Shown here in pieces: positions 17,655-28,661 of a DNA stretch of 64,000 nucleotides (positions are counted from its first letter, which is position 1; every line of letters begins with the position of its first letter). A program made the translations under genes and the position numbers. The stretch is from Streptomyces griseus subsp. griseus. GTDB taxonomy: Bacteria; Actinomycetota; Actinomycetes; Streptomycetales; Streptomycetaceae. The stretch is from contig NZ_CP032543.1 of the NCBI RefSeq assembly GCF_003610995.1, positions 6,634,001-6,698,000 on the forward strand, given 5' to 3'. The notes under the pieces are model-generated. The model worked only from the letters and a program-made list of their open reading frames with translations, did no database searches and was not told the DNA's origin.

Positions 17655-18787
17655 ATGGCAAGGACCGGGCACGGCCCGCTGACCGGAGTCCGTGCCGTCG
17701 AGTTGGCGGGGATCGGCCCCGGGCCGTTCGCGGCCATGCTCCTGGCGGACCTCGGAGCCGATGTCGTGCGCGTCGACCGGCCCGGCGGCCCGGCGCTCGG
17801 CATCGACCCGGCGTACGACATCACCAACCGCAACAAGCGCTCCGTCCTCGTCGACCTCAAGGCCGAGGGCGGCGCCGACCGGGTCCTGGACCTGGTCGAA
17901 CGCGCCGACATCCTCGTCGAGGGGTACCGCCCCGGCGTCGCCGAGCGGCTCGGCGTCGGGCCCGACGCCTGCCTCGCCCGCAACCCGAAGCTGGTCTACG
18001 GGCGGATGACCGGCTGGGGCCAGGACGGGCCGCTGGCGCAGCGGGCCGGGCACGACATCGCCTACCTCGCCCTGAGCGGCACTCTCTCCATGATCGGCAA
18101 GCCGGACGAGCCGCCGGTGGTCCCCGCCAACCTGGTCGGCGACTACGCGGGCGGCTCGCTCTACCTCGTCGTCGGCGTCCTCGCCGCCCTCCAGCACGCG
18201 CGTACACCCGGTGGCTCCGGCCAGGTGGTGGACGCGGCGATCGTCGACGGCGCCGCCCACCTCGCCTCGATGATCCACGGCATGCTGGCCGCCGGGAGCT
18301 GGCAGGACCGGCGCGGCACCAACCTGCTGGACGGCGGCTGCCCCTTCTACGGCACCTACGCCACCTCCGACGGCGGTCACATGGCGGTCGGGCCGCTGGA
18401 GGGGCAGTTCTACGCCCGGTTCATCGGCTCCTCGGCCTGGCGGACGCCTTCCCCGACCGGTGGGAGCTGGCCCGCTGGGACGAGCTGCGCGCCGCCGTCA
18501 CCGAGCGCTTTCTCACCCGTACGCGGGCGGAGTGGACCGAGGTGTTCGACGGCACCGACGCCTGCGTGGCCCCCGTGCTCTCCCTCCGCGAGGCGTCCCA
18601 CCACCCGCACCTCGCCGCCCGCTCCACCTACGTCGACCACAGCGGCATCACCCAGCCCGCCCCCGCCCCGCGCTTCTCCGCCACTCCCGTCTCCGTCCGC
18701 AGCGGGCCCGCACAGCCGGGCGCCGACACGGACGCGGTCGCCGCCGACTGGGACGTACCGGGGCTCCGGCCCCACCCTCACGACTAG
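17655..18787 (+). pseudogene. alpha-methylacyl-CoA racemase-like CoA-transferase III, interrupted by one frameshift
   Basis: The first frame runs from ATG 17655 to about 18428 (…GQFYARFIG); the protein continues one frame over as LLGLADAFPDRWELARWDEL to TAG 18787. One missing C at GGCTC (18426-18430) explains the break; the repaired length is near 377 residues. Racemase catalytic residues are visible: His in AGHDIAYLALSG and Asp in NLVGDYAGG. It would epimerise 2-methyl-branched acyl-CoA so that the next gene's dehydrogenase can use it. First gene of the beta-oxidation operon, eight bases ahead of the dehydrogenase start. Probably intact in the organism. Confidence 0.82.
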
Positions 18788-18795
18788 GAGACCCC

Positions 18796-19938
18796 GTGCA
18801 ACGCCAGATCTTCACCGAGGAGCACGACGCGTTCCGCGAGACCGTCCGGGCCTTCCTGGCCAAGGAGGTGCTCCCGCACTACGAGCAGTGGGAGCGGGAC
18901 GGCATCGTCTCGCGCGACGCCTGGCTCGCCGCCGGACGCGCCGGGCTGCTCGGCCTCGCCGTCCCGGAGGAGTACGGAGGCGGCGGCTCCAGCGACTTCC
19001 GCTACAGCGCCGTCCTCGCCGAGGAGTTCACCCGGGCCGGGGCGCCCGGCCTCGCGGTCGGCCTGCACAACGACATCGTCGGCCCCTACCTCACCGGCCT
19101 CGCCACCGACGAGCAGAGGCGACGCTGGCTCCCCGGCTTCTGCTCCGGCGAGACCATCACCGCCATCGCCATGACCGAGCCGGGCGCCGGCTCCGACCTC
19201 CAGGCGATCCGCACCACCGCCGAGGACAAGGGCGACCACTGGCTGCTCAACGGCTCGAAGACCTTCATCTCCAACGGCATCCTCGCCGACCTGGTGATCG
19301 TCGTCGCCAAGACCACCCCCGACGGCGGTGCCAAGGGGCTCTCGCTGATCGTCGTGGAGCGCGGGGCCGAAGGGTTCGAGCGCGGCCGCAACCTCGACAA
19401 GATCGGCCAGAAGTCGCAGGACACCGCCGAGTTGTTCTTCAACGACGTCCGCGTCCCCAAGGAGAACCTGCTCGGCGAGCTGGACGGCGCCTTCATCCAC
19501 CTGATGACCAACCTGGCCCAGGAGCGCATGGGTATCGCGGTCGCCGGGATCGCCGCCGCCGAACACCTGCTGGAGATCACCACGCAGTACGTCAAGGAGC
19601 GCGAGGCCTTCGGGCGGCCGCTCTCCAAGCTCCAGCACATCCGGTTCGAGATCGCGGAGATGGCCACCGAGTGCGCCGTCACCCGGACCTTCCTGGACCG
19701 GTGCATCGTCGACCACTCCGACGGGGCCCTCGACGCCGTCCACGCCTCCATGGCCAAGTGGTGGGCCACCGAACTGCAGAAGCGCGTCGCCGACCGCTGC
19801 CTCCAACTGCACGGCGGCTACGGCTACATGAGCGAGTACAGGGTCGCCAAGGCGTTCACCGACGGCCGTATCCAGACCATCTACGGCGGCACCACCGAGA
19901 TCATGAAGGAGATCATCGGCCGCTCGCTGCTCGCCTGA
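18796..19938 (+). CDS. acyl-CoA dehydrogenase
   Basis: A 380-residue FAD enzyme. [13 protein letters not shown] and the C-terminal [11 protein letters not shown] and [11 protein letters not shown] blocks are the family signatures. The position holding the catalytic Glu of medium-chain enzymes is Gly here (YGGTTEI), and a Glu is present in QERMGIA, the site used by long-chain and isovaleryl-type enzymes. This points to long or branched acyl-CoA substrates. GTG 18796 sits nine bases after the racemase stop behind GGAG. It catalyses the first oxidation of the beta-oxidation cycle. Confidence 0.92.
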   Translation: MQRQIFTEEHDAFRETVRAFLAKEVLPHYEQWERDGIVSRDAWLAAGRAGLLGLAVPEEYGGGGSSDFRYSAVLAEEFTRAGAPGLAVGLHNDIVGPYLTGLATDEQRRRWLPGFCSGETITAIAMTEPGAGSDLQAIRTTAEDKGDHWLLNGSKTFISNGILADLVIVVAKTTPDGGAKGLSLIVVERGAEGFERGRNLDKIGQKSQDTAELFFNDVRVPKENLLGELDGAFIHLMTNLAQERMGIAVAGIAAAEHLLEITTQYVKEREAFGRPLSKLQHIRFEIAEMATECAVTRTFLDRCIVDHSDGALDAVHASMAKWWATELQKRVADRCLQLHGGYGYMSEYRVAKAFTDGRIQTIYGGTTEIMKEIIGRSLLA

Positions 19939-19981
19939 CAACTTCTCCGCCCCTCGCCACCACCCCCGAAAGGCAGCTGTC

Positions 19982-21195
<1,214 letters not shown>

Positions 21196-21240
21196 CCCGT
21201 CCTGCCCCCGGCCACCCCTGCTTACGGAGAAGACACCGAC

Positions 21241-23415
21241 ATGACCGAGAGCACCACCATCCGCTGGGAACAGGACGAGACCGGCGTCGTCACCCTCGTC
21301 CTCGACGATCCGAACCAGTCGGCCAACACGATGAACCAGGCCTTCAAGGACTCCATCGCGGCCATCGCCGACCGCGCCGAGGCGGAGAAGGACTCCATCC
21401 GCGGCATCATCTACACCTCCGCCAAGAAGACCTTCTTCGCGGGCGGCGACCTCAAGGACATGATCAAGGCCGGCCCCGAGAACGCCCAGGCCGCCTTCGA
21501 CACCGGCACCGAGATCAAGCGCTCGCTCCGCCGCATCGAGACCCTCGGCAAACCGATCGTCGCCGCCATCAACGGAGCCGCCCTCGGCGGCGGTTACGAG
21601 ATCGCGCTCGCCTCCCACCACCGCGTCGCCCTCGACGCCCCCGGCTCCCGTATCGGCCTGCCCGAGGTCACCCTCGGCCTGCTCCCGGCGGGCGGCGGCC
21701 TCACCCGTACCGTACGGCTCATGGGCATCGCCGACGCGCTGCTCAAGGTGCTCCTCCAGGGCACCCAGTACACCCCGCGGCGCGCTCTGGAGAACGGCCT
21801 CGTCCACGAAGTCGCCGCCACCCGCGAGGAGATGATCGAGAAGGCCCGCGCCTTCATCGACGCCAACCCCGAGTCCCAGCAGCCCTGGGACGTCAAGGGC
21901 TACCGCATCCCCGGCGGCACCCCCTCCCACCCCAAGTTCGCCGCCAACCTCCCCGCGTTCCCGGCCAACTTGAAGAAGCAGATCGCGGGCGCGCCCATGC
22001 CCGCGCCGCGCAACATCCTGGCGGCGGCCGTCGAGGGCTCGCAGGTCGACTTCGAGACCGCCCTGACCATCGAGGCCCGGTACTTCACCGAGCTGGTCAC
22101 CGGCCAGGTCGCCAAGAACATGATCCAGGCGTTCTTCTTCGACCTCCAGGCCGTCAACTCCGGTGCCAACCGCCCCAAGGACATCCCCGAGCGCCCCGTG
22201 CGCAAGGTCGCCGTGCTCGGCGCCGGGATGATGGGCGCGGGCATCGCCTACTCCTGCGCCAAGGCCGGGATCGAGGTCGTCCTCAAGGACGTCTCCACCG
22301 AGGCGGCCGCCAAGGGCAAGGCGTACAGCGAGAAGCTGCTCGCCAAGGCGCTCTCCCGGGGCCGTACGACGGAGGCGAAGCGCGACGAACTGCTGGCCCG
22401 CATCACCCCGACCGGCGACGCGGCCGATCTCGCGGGCTGCGACGCGGTGATCGAGGCCGTCTTCGAGGACACCGGGCTCAAGCACAAGGTGTTCCAGGAG
22501 ATCCAGGACGTCATCGAGCCCGACGCGCTGCTCTGCTCCAACACCTCCACCCTCCCCATCACGGTCCTGGCCGAAGGCGTCTCCCGCCCGGCCGACTTCA
22601 TCGGCCTGCACTTCTTCTCACCGGTCGACAAGATGCCGCTGGTCGAGATCATCAAGGGCGAGCGGACCGGCGACGAGGCGCTGGCCCGCGCCTTCGACCT
22701 CGTACGGCGCATCAAGAAGACGCCGATCGTCGTCAACGACTCGCGCGGCTTCTTCACCTCGCGCGTCATCGGCCAGTTCATCAGCGAGGGCGTCGCCATG
22801 GTCGGCGAGGGCGTGGAGCCCGCCTCGGTCGAACAGGCGGCCGCCCAGTCCGGCTATCCGGCCAAGGTGCTCTCCCTGATGGACGACCTGACCCTGACCC
22901 TGCCGCGCAAGATCCGCAACGAGACCAAGCGCGCGGTGGAGGAGGCCGGTGGCACCTGGCCCGGCCACCCCTCGGACGCGGTCGTCGACCGCATGGTCGA
23001 CGAGTTCGGCCGCCCCGGCCGCAGCGGGGGAGCGGGCTTCTACGACTACGACGAGGAGGGCAGGCGCACGGGCCTCTGGCCGGGCCTGCGCGAGCACTTC
23101 ACCACCAAGTCCGAAGCGGACGTGCCCTTCGAGGACATGAAGGAGCGGATGCTCTTCTCCGAGGCCCTGGACAGCGTCCGCTGCCTGGAGGAGAACGTCC
23201 TCATCTCCGTCGCCGACGCCAACATCGGCTCCATCATGGGCATCGGCTTCCCGCCGTGGACCGGCGGCGTGCTCCAGTACATCAACGGGTACGAGGGCGG
23301 CCTGCCCGGCTTCGTCGTCCGCGCCCGGGAGTTGGCCGAGCGCTACGGCGACCGCTTCCTGCCGCCCGCGCTGCTCGTGGAGAAGGCGGAGAAGGGCGAG
23401 ACCTTCCACGACTGA
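21241..23415 (+). CDS. FadB/FadJ-type bifunctional enoyl-CoA hydratase / 3-hydroxyacyl-CoA dehydrogenase
   Basis: A 724-residue fusion. Residues 1-200 form the crotonase domain (AINGAALGGGYEIALASHHR oxyanion region, LPEVTLGLLPAGGG with the catalytic Glu). Residues 320-500 form the NAD-binding half (VAVLGAGMMGAGIAYSC) and residues 500-700 the dehydrogenase C-domains (HFFSPVDKMPLVEI with the catalytic His). With the thiolase it forms a trifunctional complex. Last gene of the operon; a strong bidirectional hairpin follows its stop. Confidence 0.94.
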   Translation: MTESTTIRWEQDETGVVTLVLDDPNQSANTMNQAFKDSIAAIADRAEAEKDSIRGIIYTSAKKTFFAGGDLKDMIKAGPENAQAAFDTGTEIKRSLRRIETLGKPIVAAINGAALGGGYEIALASHHRVALDAPGSRIGLPEVTLGLLPAGGGLTRTVRLMGIADALLKVLLQGTQYTPRRALENGLVHEVAATREEMIEKARAFIDANPESQQPWDVKGYRIPGGTPSHPKFAANLPAFPANLKKQIAGAPMPAPRNILAAAVEGSQVDFETALTIEARYFTELVTGQVAKNMIQAFFFDLQAVNSGANRPKDIPERPVRKVAVLGAGMMGAGIAYSCAKAGIEVVLKDVSTEAAAKGKAYSEKLLAKALSRGRTTEAKRDELLARITPTGDAADLAGCDAVIEAVFEDTGLKHKVFQEIQDVIEPDALLCSNTSTLPITVLAEGVSRPADFIGLHFFSPVDKMPLVEIIKGERTGDEALARAFDLVRRIKKTPIVVNDSRGFFTSRVIGQFISEGVAMVGEGVEPASVEQAAAQSGYPAKVLSLMDDLTLTLPRKIRNETKRAVEEAGGTWPGHPSDAVVDRMVDEFGRPGRSGGAGFYDYDEEGRRTGLWPGLREHFTTKSEADVPFEDMKERMLFSEALDSVRCLEENVLISVADANIGSIMGIGFPPWTGGVLQYINGYEGGLPGFVVRARELAERYGDRFLPPALLVEKAEKGETFHD

Positions 23416-23424
23416 CCCTGCACC

Positions 23425-23462
23425 GGGCCGCGTTCACCGTCACTCGGTGGTGAACGCGGCCC
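23425..23462. terminator. bidirectional terminator between fadB-type and MerR genes
   Basis: A 14-base-pair perfect stem, GGGCCGCGTTCACC (23425-23438) with GGTGAACGCGGCCC (23449-23462), and a ten-base loop. It lies ten bases after the FadB-type stop and overlaps the last codons of the convergent MerR gene. It can stop transcription from both sides. Confidence 0.85.
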
Positions 23463-24171
23463 GCAGCTCCTCCTTGAGCGAGCGCTGAAAGGCCGTCACC
23501 AAGGCCTGCACGACGATCGGTTGCATATGGGCCGACAGCGACTTCATCGCGGCCACGTGCTCAGGATCGCCCTCGCGCTCCCGGTAGGGATTCCACACCT
23601 CGTCCCGGAAGAGCCGGGTCATCTCCTGCGCGGCGGACCGCGTGTGCTCCAGCAGGACGGTCCGGGCCGCCAGGATCGTCTCGTGCGCGATCGGCACGTC
23701 CAGCAGCTCCACCCCGAGCCGCAGCAGCCCGAGATCCACCCGGTACGCCTGGACGTCCTCCTCGGTCCGCACCAGCACCCCCATCGCCGCCAGCCGCTCC
23801 ACGTCCGGCGCGGCCAGTGCCCGCCCCGCCCGCTTCTCCAGCTCGGCCCCCGTCATGTCCTCCGCCGTGTCCGGCGCCCAGGAAGCGACCAGCGCGCGGT
23901 GGATCGCGAGATCATGGGCGCTCAGGTCGGGCGGCAGCTGCTCCAGATACCGTTCGATGGCGGCGAGCGTCATGCCCTGGTGCTGAAGCTCCTCGATCAG
24001 CGCGAGCCGGGAGAGGTGATCGGCCCCGTAGTGCCCGACCCGGCGCGGCCCGATGACCGGGGGCGGCAGCAGACCCCGGGTGCTGTAGAACCGCACGGTA
24101 CGTACGGTGACTCCGGCCCGCGCCGCCAGCTCGTCCACCGTGAGCGTGGGCTCGTCGGTCCCCGTCGCCAT
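23440..24171 (-). CDS. MerR-family transcriptional regulator
   Basis: A 243-residue protein from ATG 24171, chosen because GGAGCAGAG precedes it. Residues 8-75 are the MerR winged helix (LTVDELAARAGVTVRTVRFYSTRGLLPPP, split by family convention at the turn). The C-terminal 160 residues are an all-helical effector region without Cys clusters, so it senses an organic ligand rather than a metal. It faces the beta-oxidation operon end to end, and homologues next to fatty-acid genes suggest lipid control, but this is inference. Confidence 0.87.
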   Translation of the reverse strand: MATGTDEPTLTVDELAARAGVTVRTVRFYSTRGLLPPPVIGPRRVGHYGADHLSRLALIEELQHQGMTLAAIERYLEQLPPDLSAHDLAIHRALVASWAPDTAEDMTGAELEKRAGRALAAPDVERLAAMGVLVRTEEDVQAYRVDLGLLRLGVELLDVPIAHETILAARTVLLEHTRSAAQEMTRLFRDEVWNPYREREGDPEHVAAMKSLSAHMQPIVVQALVTAFQRSLKEELRAAFTTE

Positions 24172-24353
24172 CTCTGCTCCCCGCCGTCGAACCGTCGTAT
24201 CGGACAGTGCCGCTGTCTCACCACTACTGCGAAAGTCTCCGGCACCGGGGGCCCGCCGTCCACCCCGGCCGCTGTCGGTGCCGGACCGTACGGTGAAGCC
24301 ATGACCGGGACGGCCCCGGCCCCGCCCTGACGACCACCCGCCCGCGAGGGACC

Positions 24354-25286
24354 ATGGAGGGAAGGGACGGGCAGCGCACCGCAGGTCCGCCGGGAGTGCG
24401 GGAGCACCGGATGAGCAGCGCGAAGGACGTCGAGGAGCCCCTGCCACCGCCGCCCGGCGGGGTCCTGTGGAGCCTGTCCGGGGACATCCGGGCTCTGCTC
24501 ATGCTGCCCGCCGCCCTCACCCTCCAGGTCGCCCACCCCGCCGTCGGCGCGGGCGTCGATGAGCACTCCGTCTTCCGTACCGACCCCTGGGGGCGCGGCG
24601 AACGCTCCCTGCGGTCGCTCCAGCTCTGGGTGTACGGGGGAGCGGAGGCCGCCGAGGAGGGGCGCAGGCTGCGGCGGCTGCACCGGACGATCCAGGGCAC
24701 CGACACCCGGGGCCGTGCGTACCACGCGCTGACGCCCGCCCACTACGCCTGGGTGCACGCCACCGGCTTTCCCGTCCACCGGCACGCGGCGCGCTATCTC
24801 ATCCGGCCGATGAGCCCCGCCCAGGAACGTGCCCTGTACGCGGAGTGGCTCCAGGTCGGCCGGATCCTCGGCATCCACGACCGGGACATGCCCCGGACCA
24901 TCGAGGAGTTCTGGCCGTACTGGGAGAAGATGCTCGCCGGGGAGATCGAGGCGACGACCGTGGTGCGCGAACTGGTCGACGTGGACCAGCCCGTGCCGCC
25001 GCCGGACTGTGGCCCGTGGCCGGTGCGGACGGTCCTGCGGGCCTTGTGGCCGGTGCTCCTGCCGCCGCTGTCCCGCGGCCGGCGGTTCGTCACCATCGGG
25101 CTCATGCCGCCGGACGCCCGCGCGGCGATCGGCCTGCCGTGGACGGCGGCGCAGGAGAAGCGGCTGCGGCGGATCTGTGCCGTGCTGCGGGTGGTCGTGC
25201 CCGCTCTGCCGGAGCGGCTGCGGTATCTGCCGATGGCCCGGGCGGCCCGCGCCGCGCACGCCACCGGGGGCCGCAGGAACGGCTGA
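24354..25286 (+). CDS. MpaB-like oxygenase family protein (DUF2236)
   Basis: About 310 residues with the DUF2236 pattern: GDIRALLMLPAALTLQVAHPAVGAGV near the start, then SVFRTDPWGRGERSL, LHRTIQGTDTRGRAYHALTP and WVHATGFP. The family includes latex-clearing protein and fungal MpaB, haem or di-iron oxygenases of hydrophobic substrates. ATG 24354 follows GAGGGA closely; an internal ATG at 24411 would give 291 residues and start nearer the conserved region. Substrate unknown. It converges on the M1 peptidase gene. Confidence 0.8.
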   Translation: MEGRDGQRTAGPPGVREHRMSSAKDVEEPLPPPPGGVLWSLSGDIRALLMLPAALTLQVAHPAVGAGVDEHSVFRTDPWGRGERSLRSLQLWVYGGAEAAEEGRRLRRLHRTIQGTDTRGRAYHALTPAHYAWVHATGFPVHRHAARYLIRPMSPAQERALYAEWLQVGRILGIHDRDMPRTIEEFWPYWEKMLAGEIEATTVVRELVDVDQPVPPPDCGPWPVRTVLRALWPVLLPPLSRGRRFVTIGLMPPDARAAIGLPWTAAQEKRLRRICAVLRVVVPALPERLRYLPMARAARAAHATGGRRNG

Positions 25287-25330
25287 ACTTCACCGTTCCG
25301 ACGACCCCCGGTCCCACCGGCGCGCAGTGA

Positions 25331-26893
25331 TCAGCGGTGACTGTGACCGCCGTGGGCCCCATGGTCCCCGTCGGCCCCGTGGTCCCCATGGTCATGGACC
25401 GTGTTTGTCGCCGCGATCTTCTTCCACGACGCGGGCCGCTCCGGCCGCCCCGCCGCACGGGACGACACCGCGCCCTTGGCGGCCCCCGTCGAGGACGCCG
25501 CAGGCAGCGCCGGCCGCTTCGGCTGGTAGAGCCAGGTGTCGAAGAGCGTCGCCAGCGGCTTGCCCGAGACCCGCTCCGCGTACCGCAGGAAGTCGCCCAC
25601 CGTCGCGTTGGAGTGCGCCTTCTCGGTCGGCCACCCCTTCAGCAGGGCGAAGAAGGTGTCATCGCCCACCTCGTTGCGCAGCGCCTGGAGCGCCAGCGCG
25701 CCCCGGTCGTAGACGGCGATGTCGAACTGCTTGTCCGGACCCGGGTCGCCCGGCCTCACCTTCCAGAACGGGTCGTTCGCCGGATGCTGGGCGTAGACGT
25801 AGTCCGCCAGCTCCTGCGCGGTGCCCTCGCCCTCCTTCTCCGACCAGAGCCACTGGCTGTAGCGGGCGAAGCCCTCGTTGATCCAGATGTCCTTCCAGCC
25901 GGCGACCGAGACGCTGTTGCCGTACCACTGGTGCGCGATCTCGTGGACGACGACCGAGACGTTGGCCCCGTTCGCGAACTGCCGCGGGCTGTAGAAGGGC
26001 CGCGTCTGGGTCTCCAGCGCGAAGCCGCTCGTCACATTGGGCACATAGCCGCCGAGCGCGTTGAACGGGTACGGGCCGAAGACCTCGCTCAGCCACTCCG
26101 CGACCTCGGCGGTCCTCTCGATGCTGGCCCGGGCGGCACCCGCGTTGGCGCCGAGGTCCTTGCTGTACGCGTTCAGCACCGGCAGGCCGTCGGCCGTCCT
26201 GTCCGTCGTGATGTCGAACTTGCCGACCGCGAGCGTCGAGAGGTACGAGGCCTGCGGTCGGTCGGAACGCCAGTTGAAGCGCGTCCAGCCGAGCTTCGAA
26301 CTCTGCGACACGAGCACGCCGTTGCTGATCGCCTGCGTGCCGTCCGGCACGGAGACCGAGATGTCGTACGTGGCCTTGTCGAGGGGGTGGTCGTTGCTCG
26401 GGTACCACCAGACCGCCGACTCCGGCTCCTGCGCGGCGACGCCGCCGTCCGGGGTCCGGGCCCAGGCGGTCCAGCCGTTGACCTTCACCTCGGAGGGCTT
26501 GCCCGCGTACCGGACGACCACCGAGATGTCCCTGTCCTTCGCCAGGCGGTCCGCCGGAGTGATCTCCAGCTCCTGCTCGCCGCTCTTCGCGAAGCCGGCC
26601 TTTCTGCCGTTGACCCGCACCTCGGAGACGGCGAGCCCGAAGTCGAGGTCGAACCGGGTCAGCTCCTGCGTGGTGGTGGCGATGATCGTCGCCGTGCCCT
26701 CCAACAGGTCGGTCGTCGGCTGGTACTTCAGCCGCAGGTCGTAGTGGGAGACGTCGTAGCCGCCGTTTCCGGCGACCGGGTAGTAAGGGTCGCCGATACC
26801 CGGGGCACCCACGGTGCCGGTGGCGGCCGATGCCGGGATCGCCAGCAGGAGGGTGGCCGCCAGTGCGCTGGGGACGATGAATCTGCGGTGCAC
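25331..26893 (-). CDS. secreted M1-family metallopeptidase with histidine-rich tail
   Basis: A 520-residue protein from GTG 26893 behind TTGGAG. A Sec signal peptide (about 23 residues, cleaved near ASAATG) is followed by the M1 N-domain and the zinc site HEIAHQWYG near residue 314, with the third ligand Glu in NEGFARY. It would trim peptides outside the cell. The last 20 residues alternate His with Asp and Gly (HDHGDHGADGDHG pattern), an unusual metal-binding-like extension encoded by a repetitive GGTCCCC/CATGG stretch at 25340-25400. Divergent from the M14 gene. Confidence 0.9.
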   Translation of the reverse strand: MHRRFIVPSALAATLLLAIPASAATGTVGAPGIGDPYYPVAGNGGYDVSHYDLRLKYQPTTDLLEGTATIIATTTQELTRFDLDFGLAVSEVRVNGRKAGFAKSGEQELEITPADRLAKDRDISVVVRYAGKPSEVKVNGWTAWARTPDGGVAAQEPESAVWWYPSNDHPLDKATYDISVSVPDGTQAISNGVLVSQSSKLGWTRFNWRSDRPQASYLSTLAVGKFDITTDRTADGLPVLNAYSKDLGANAGAARASIERTAEVAEWLSEVFGPYPFNALGGYVPNVTSGFALETQTRPFYSPRQFANGANVSVVVHEIAHQWYGNSVSVAGWKDIWINEGFARYSQWLWSEKEGEGTAQELADYVYAQHPANDPFWKVRPGDPGPDKQFDIAVYDRGALALQALRNEVGDDTFFALLKGWPTEKAHSNATVGDFLRYAERVSGKPLATLFDTWLYQPKRPALPAASSTGAAKGAVSSRAAGRPERPASWKKIAATNTVHDHGDHGADGDHGAHGGHSHR

Positions 26894-27199
26894 GCATACT
26901 CCAAGTCGTCGGGACGGTCGACCGGCCGGAGGGTGTCGCCGGCCGGTCGTGGAACCGGGCGGTGGATGGGTTCCGACCGGTCAGGAAAGAGGCTAAGCAG
27001 CCCGCCGGGCAGGCCGGTCGATTCCGGGCATCTCTGTCACATGATCGCCATGCCCTCGTCACGACCGGCAGTGATCGCCCCCTGTTGCACGGGAGTTCAC
27101 CCAGGTAACGTCCGCGGCACCGACCGACCGGGCGGGCACCTCGGTGTCCGCCGCCCGCGCCCGCCCGTACTCCGTCCGTACCCCGGGAGACTGCCGCTG
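26894..27199. other. 306-base divergent intergenic region between two secreted peptidase genes
   Basis: No gene is seen. It must hold the promoters of both peptidase genes. One inverted repeat is present: GACCGGCCGG (26921-26930) with CCGGCCGGTC (26940-26949), in the likely 5-prime leader of the M1 peptidase, where it could hide the leader or bind a regulator. No convincing -35/-10 pair could be picked. Confidence 0.5.
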
Positions 27200-28588
27200 A
27201 TGACCCCTCGCACCATCCGCGCGCTCCGCATGCTCAGCCCGCAGCCCTGGCTCGGACCGGTCGCCCATCCCGGCCGCCCGCCGTCCGGTGCGCGGCGCGG
27301 GGGCCCGGCGGTCCGGCGCCGGAGTGCGGTGGTGGCGGCGGTCTTGGGCGCGCTGGCGGTTCCGTTCGCCATCGCACCCGCCGAGGCCGCGCCGCATCCG
27401 CCGCGCACCGGGTTCGAGGCGAGCGACGGGGCGCGCTGGACCGGGCCGCGGGAGGAGCAGGCCTTCCTGGGGGCGGTGGACCGGGGGAGCGACCGGGCCG
27501 CCGTCGAACGGATCGGGACGACCGGGCAGGGCCGCCCCCTCCAACTCGTGCGCATCGGGAAGCAGTTCCCCGCCGCCACCACGATCCTGCTGATCTGCAG
27601 TCAGCACGGTGACGAGCCCGCCGGGCGTGAGGCCTGTCTGACCACCCTGCGCGACCTGGCCTTCGCCGAGGACCGTGCCACCCGCGCCTTCCTCTCCCGT
27701 ACGACGGTGCTGGTGGTGCCCACCGCCAACCCGGACGGGCGCGCCGCCGACACCCGGGGCAACGCCGACGGCGTCGACGTCAACCGGGACCACATCGCCC
27801 TGGAGACCGCGGAGGGCCGGGCGATCGCGGCCGTCGTCCGCGACGAACGGCCCGATGTCATCTACGACTTGCACGAGTACGGTGCCACGCAGCCGTATTA
27901 CGACAAGGACCTCTTCGTCCTGTGGCCCCGCAACCTGAACGTCGACAGCCGTGTCCACGGCCTCTCGCGCACGCTCTCCGAGCGGTATGTGCGGCCCGCC
28001 GCGACCGAGGCCGGCTACAGCAGCGGCCACTACGGCATCTGGACCGACCCCGTCACCGGCGACCCCATCAAGCAGACCGCCGGTGACGGCCAGGAACGCA
28101 TCCTGCGTAACGCCTCCGGCCTCAAGCACGCCGTCGGCCTCCTCGTCGAGTCACGCATCGACGCCCTGAGCGAGGCGGAGAAGGACGACCCGGCCCTCAA
28201 CCACCGGCGCCGGGTCCACTCCCAGCGGACCGCGCTGGGCGGCCTCTTCGACTTCACCCAGGAGCAGCGCGCCCGCATCCGCGCCGCCACCGCGCTCTCG
28301 CGTCTGAGCGGCTACGCCGACCGCGGCCCCGTCCACCTGGGCGGCGCCGACAACGATCCGGCCGGGCCCGGCGAGGTCCTCACCGACCCGCCGTGCGGCT
28401 ACCGGCTGGACGCGGCCCAGTACGCCGGGGTGAAGGAGCGGCTCGCCCTGCACGGTGTCCGGTCCCACCGGGACGGAGCTGGCGCATATGTGCCCCTGCG
28501 GCAGTCGGCCAGGAGCCTGATTCCGCTCCTCCTCGACCAACGGGCGTCATATTCCATCACATCTGGTCAAGCTGTTACGGCTTGTTGA
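27200..28588 (+). CDS. secreted M14-type zinc carboxypeptidase
   Basis: A 462-residue protein. The N-terminus has a long basic region and a hydrophobic core (SAVVAAVLGALAVPFAIAP) ending AEAA, consistent with a twin-Arg or Sec signal. Zinc-site motifs follow: QHGDEPAGREA (His and Glu ligands), PTANPDGRAADTRGN, VDVNRDH and DLHEYG. These match the M14 carboxypeptidase/succinylglutamate desuccinylase superfamily. It ends SGQAVTAC. A hairpin follows the stop. Natural substrate unknown. Confidence 0.85.
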   Translation: MTPRTIRALRMLSPQPWLGPVAHPGRPPSGARRGGPAVRRRSAVVAAVLGALAVPFAIAPAEAAPHPPRTGFEASDGARWTGPREEQAFLGAVDRGSDRAAVERIGTTGQGRPLQLVRIGKQFPAATTILLICSQHGDEPAGREACLTTLRDLAFAEDRATRAFLSRTTVLVVPTANPDGRAADTRGNADGVDVNRDHIALETAEGRAIAAVVRDERPDVIYDLHEYGATQPYYDKDLFVLWPRNLNVDSRVHGLSRTLSERYVRPAATEAGYSSGHYGIWTDPVTGDPIKQTAGDGQERILRNASGLKHAVGLLVESRIDALSEAEKDDPALNHRRRVHSQRTALGGLFDFTQEQRARIRAATALSRLSGYADRGPVHLGGADNDPAGPGEVLTDPPCGYRLDAAQYAGVKERLALHGVRSHRDGAGAYVPLRQSARSLIPLLLDQRASYSITSGQAVTAC

Positions 28589-28599
28589 TTCTTCGGGAT

Positions 28600-28636
28600 C
28601 GTAGGCAGGTGTGGTACTGCCTACGAAGAGTGTTTT
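28600..28636 (+). terminator. hairpin with T-run between M14 and BCCT genes (terminator or leader switch)
   Basis: A perfect nine-base stem, CGTAGGCAG (28600-28608) with CTGCCTACG (28617-28625), is followed by GAAG then GTGTTTTT (28632-28636). Flanking CTTCG and CGAAG may lengthen the stem. It looks like an intrinsic terminator for the M14 gene. Only about 25 bases remain before the BCCT start, too few for a separate promoter, so it may also act as a regulated leader of the transporter. Confidence 0.7.
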
Positions 28637-28661
28637 TCGGACTCGGTGAAAGGTGCCATTT

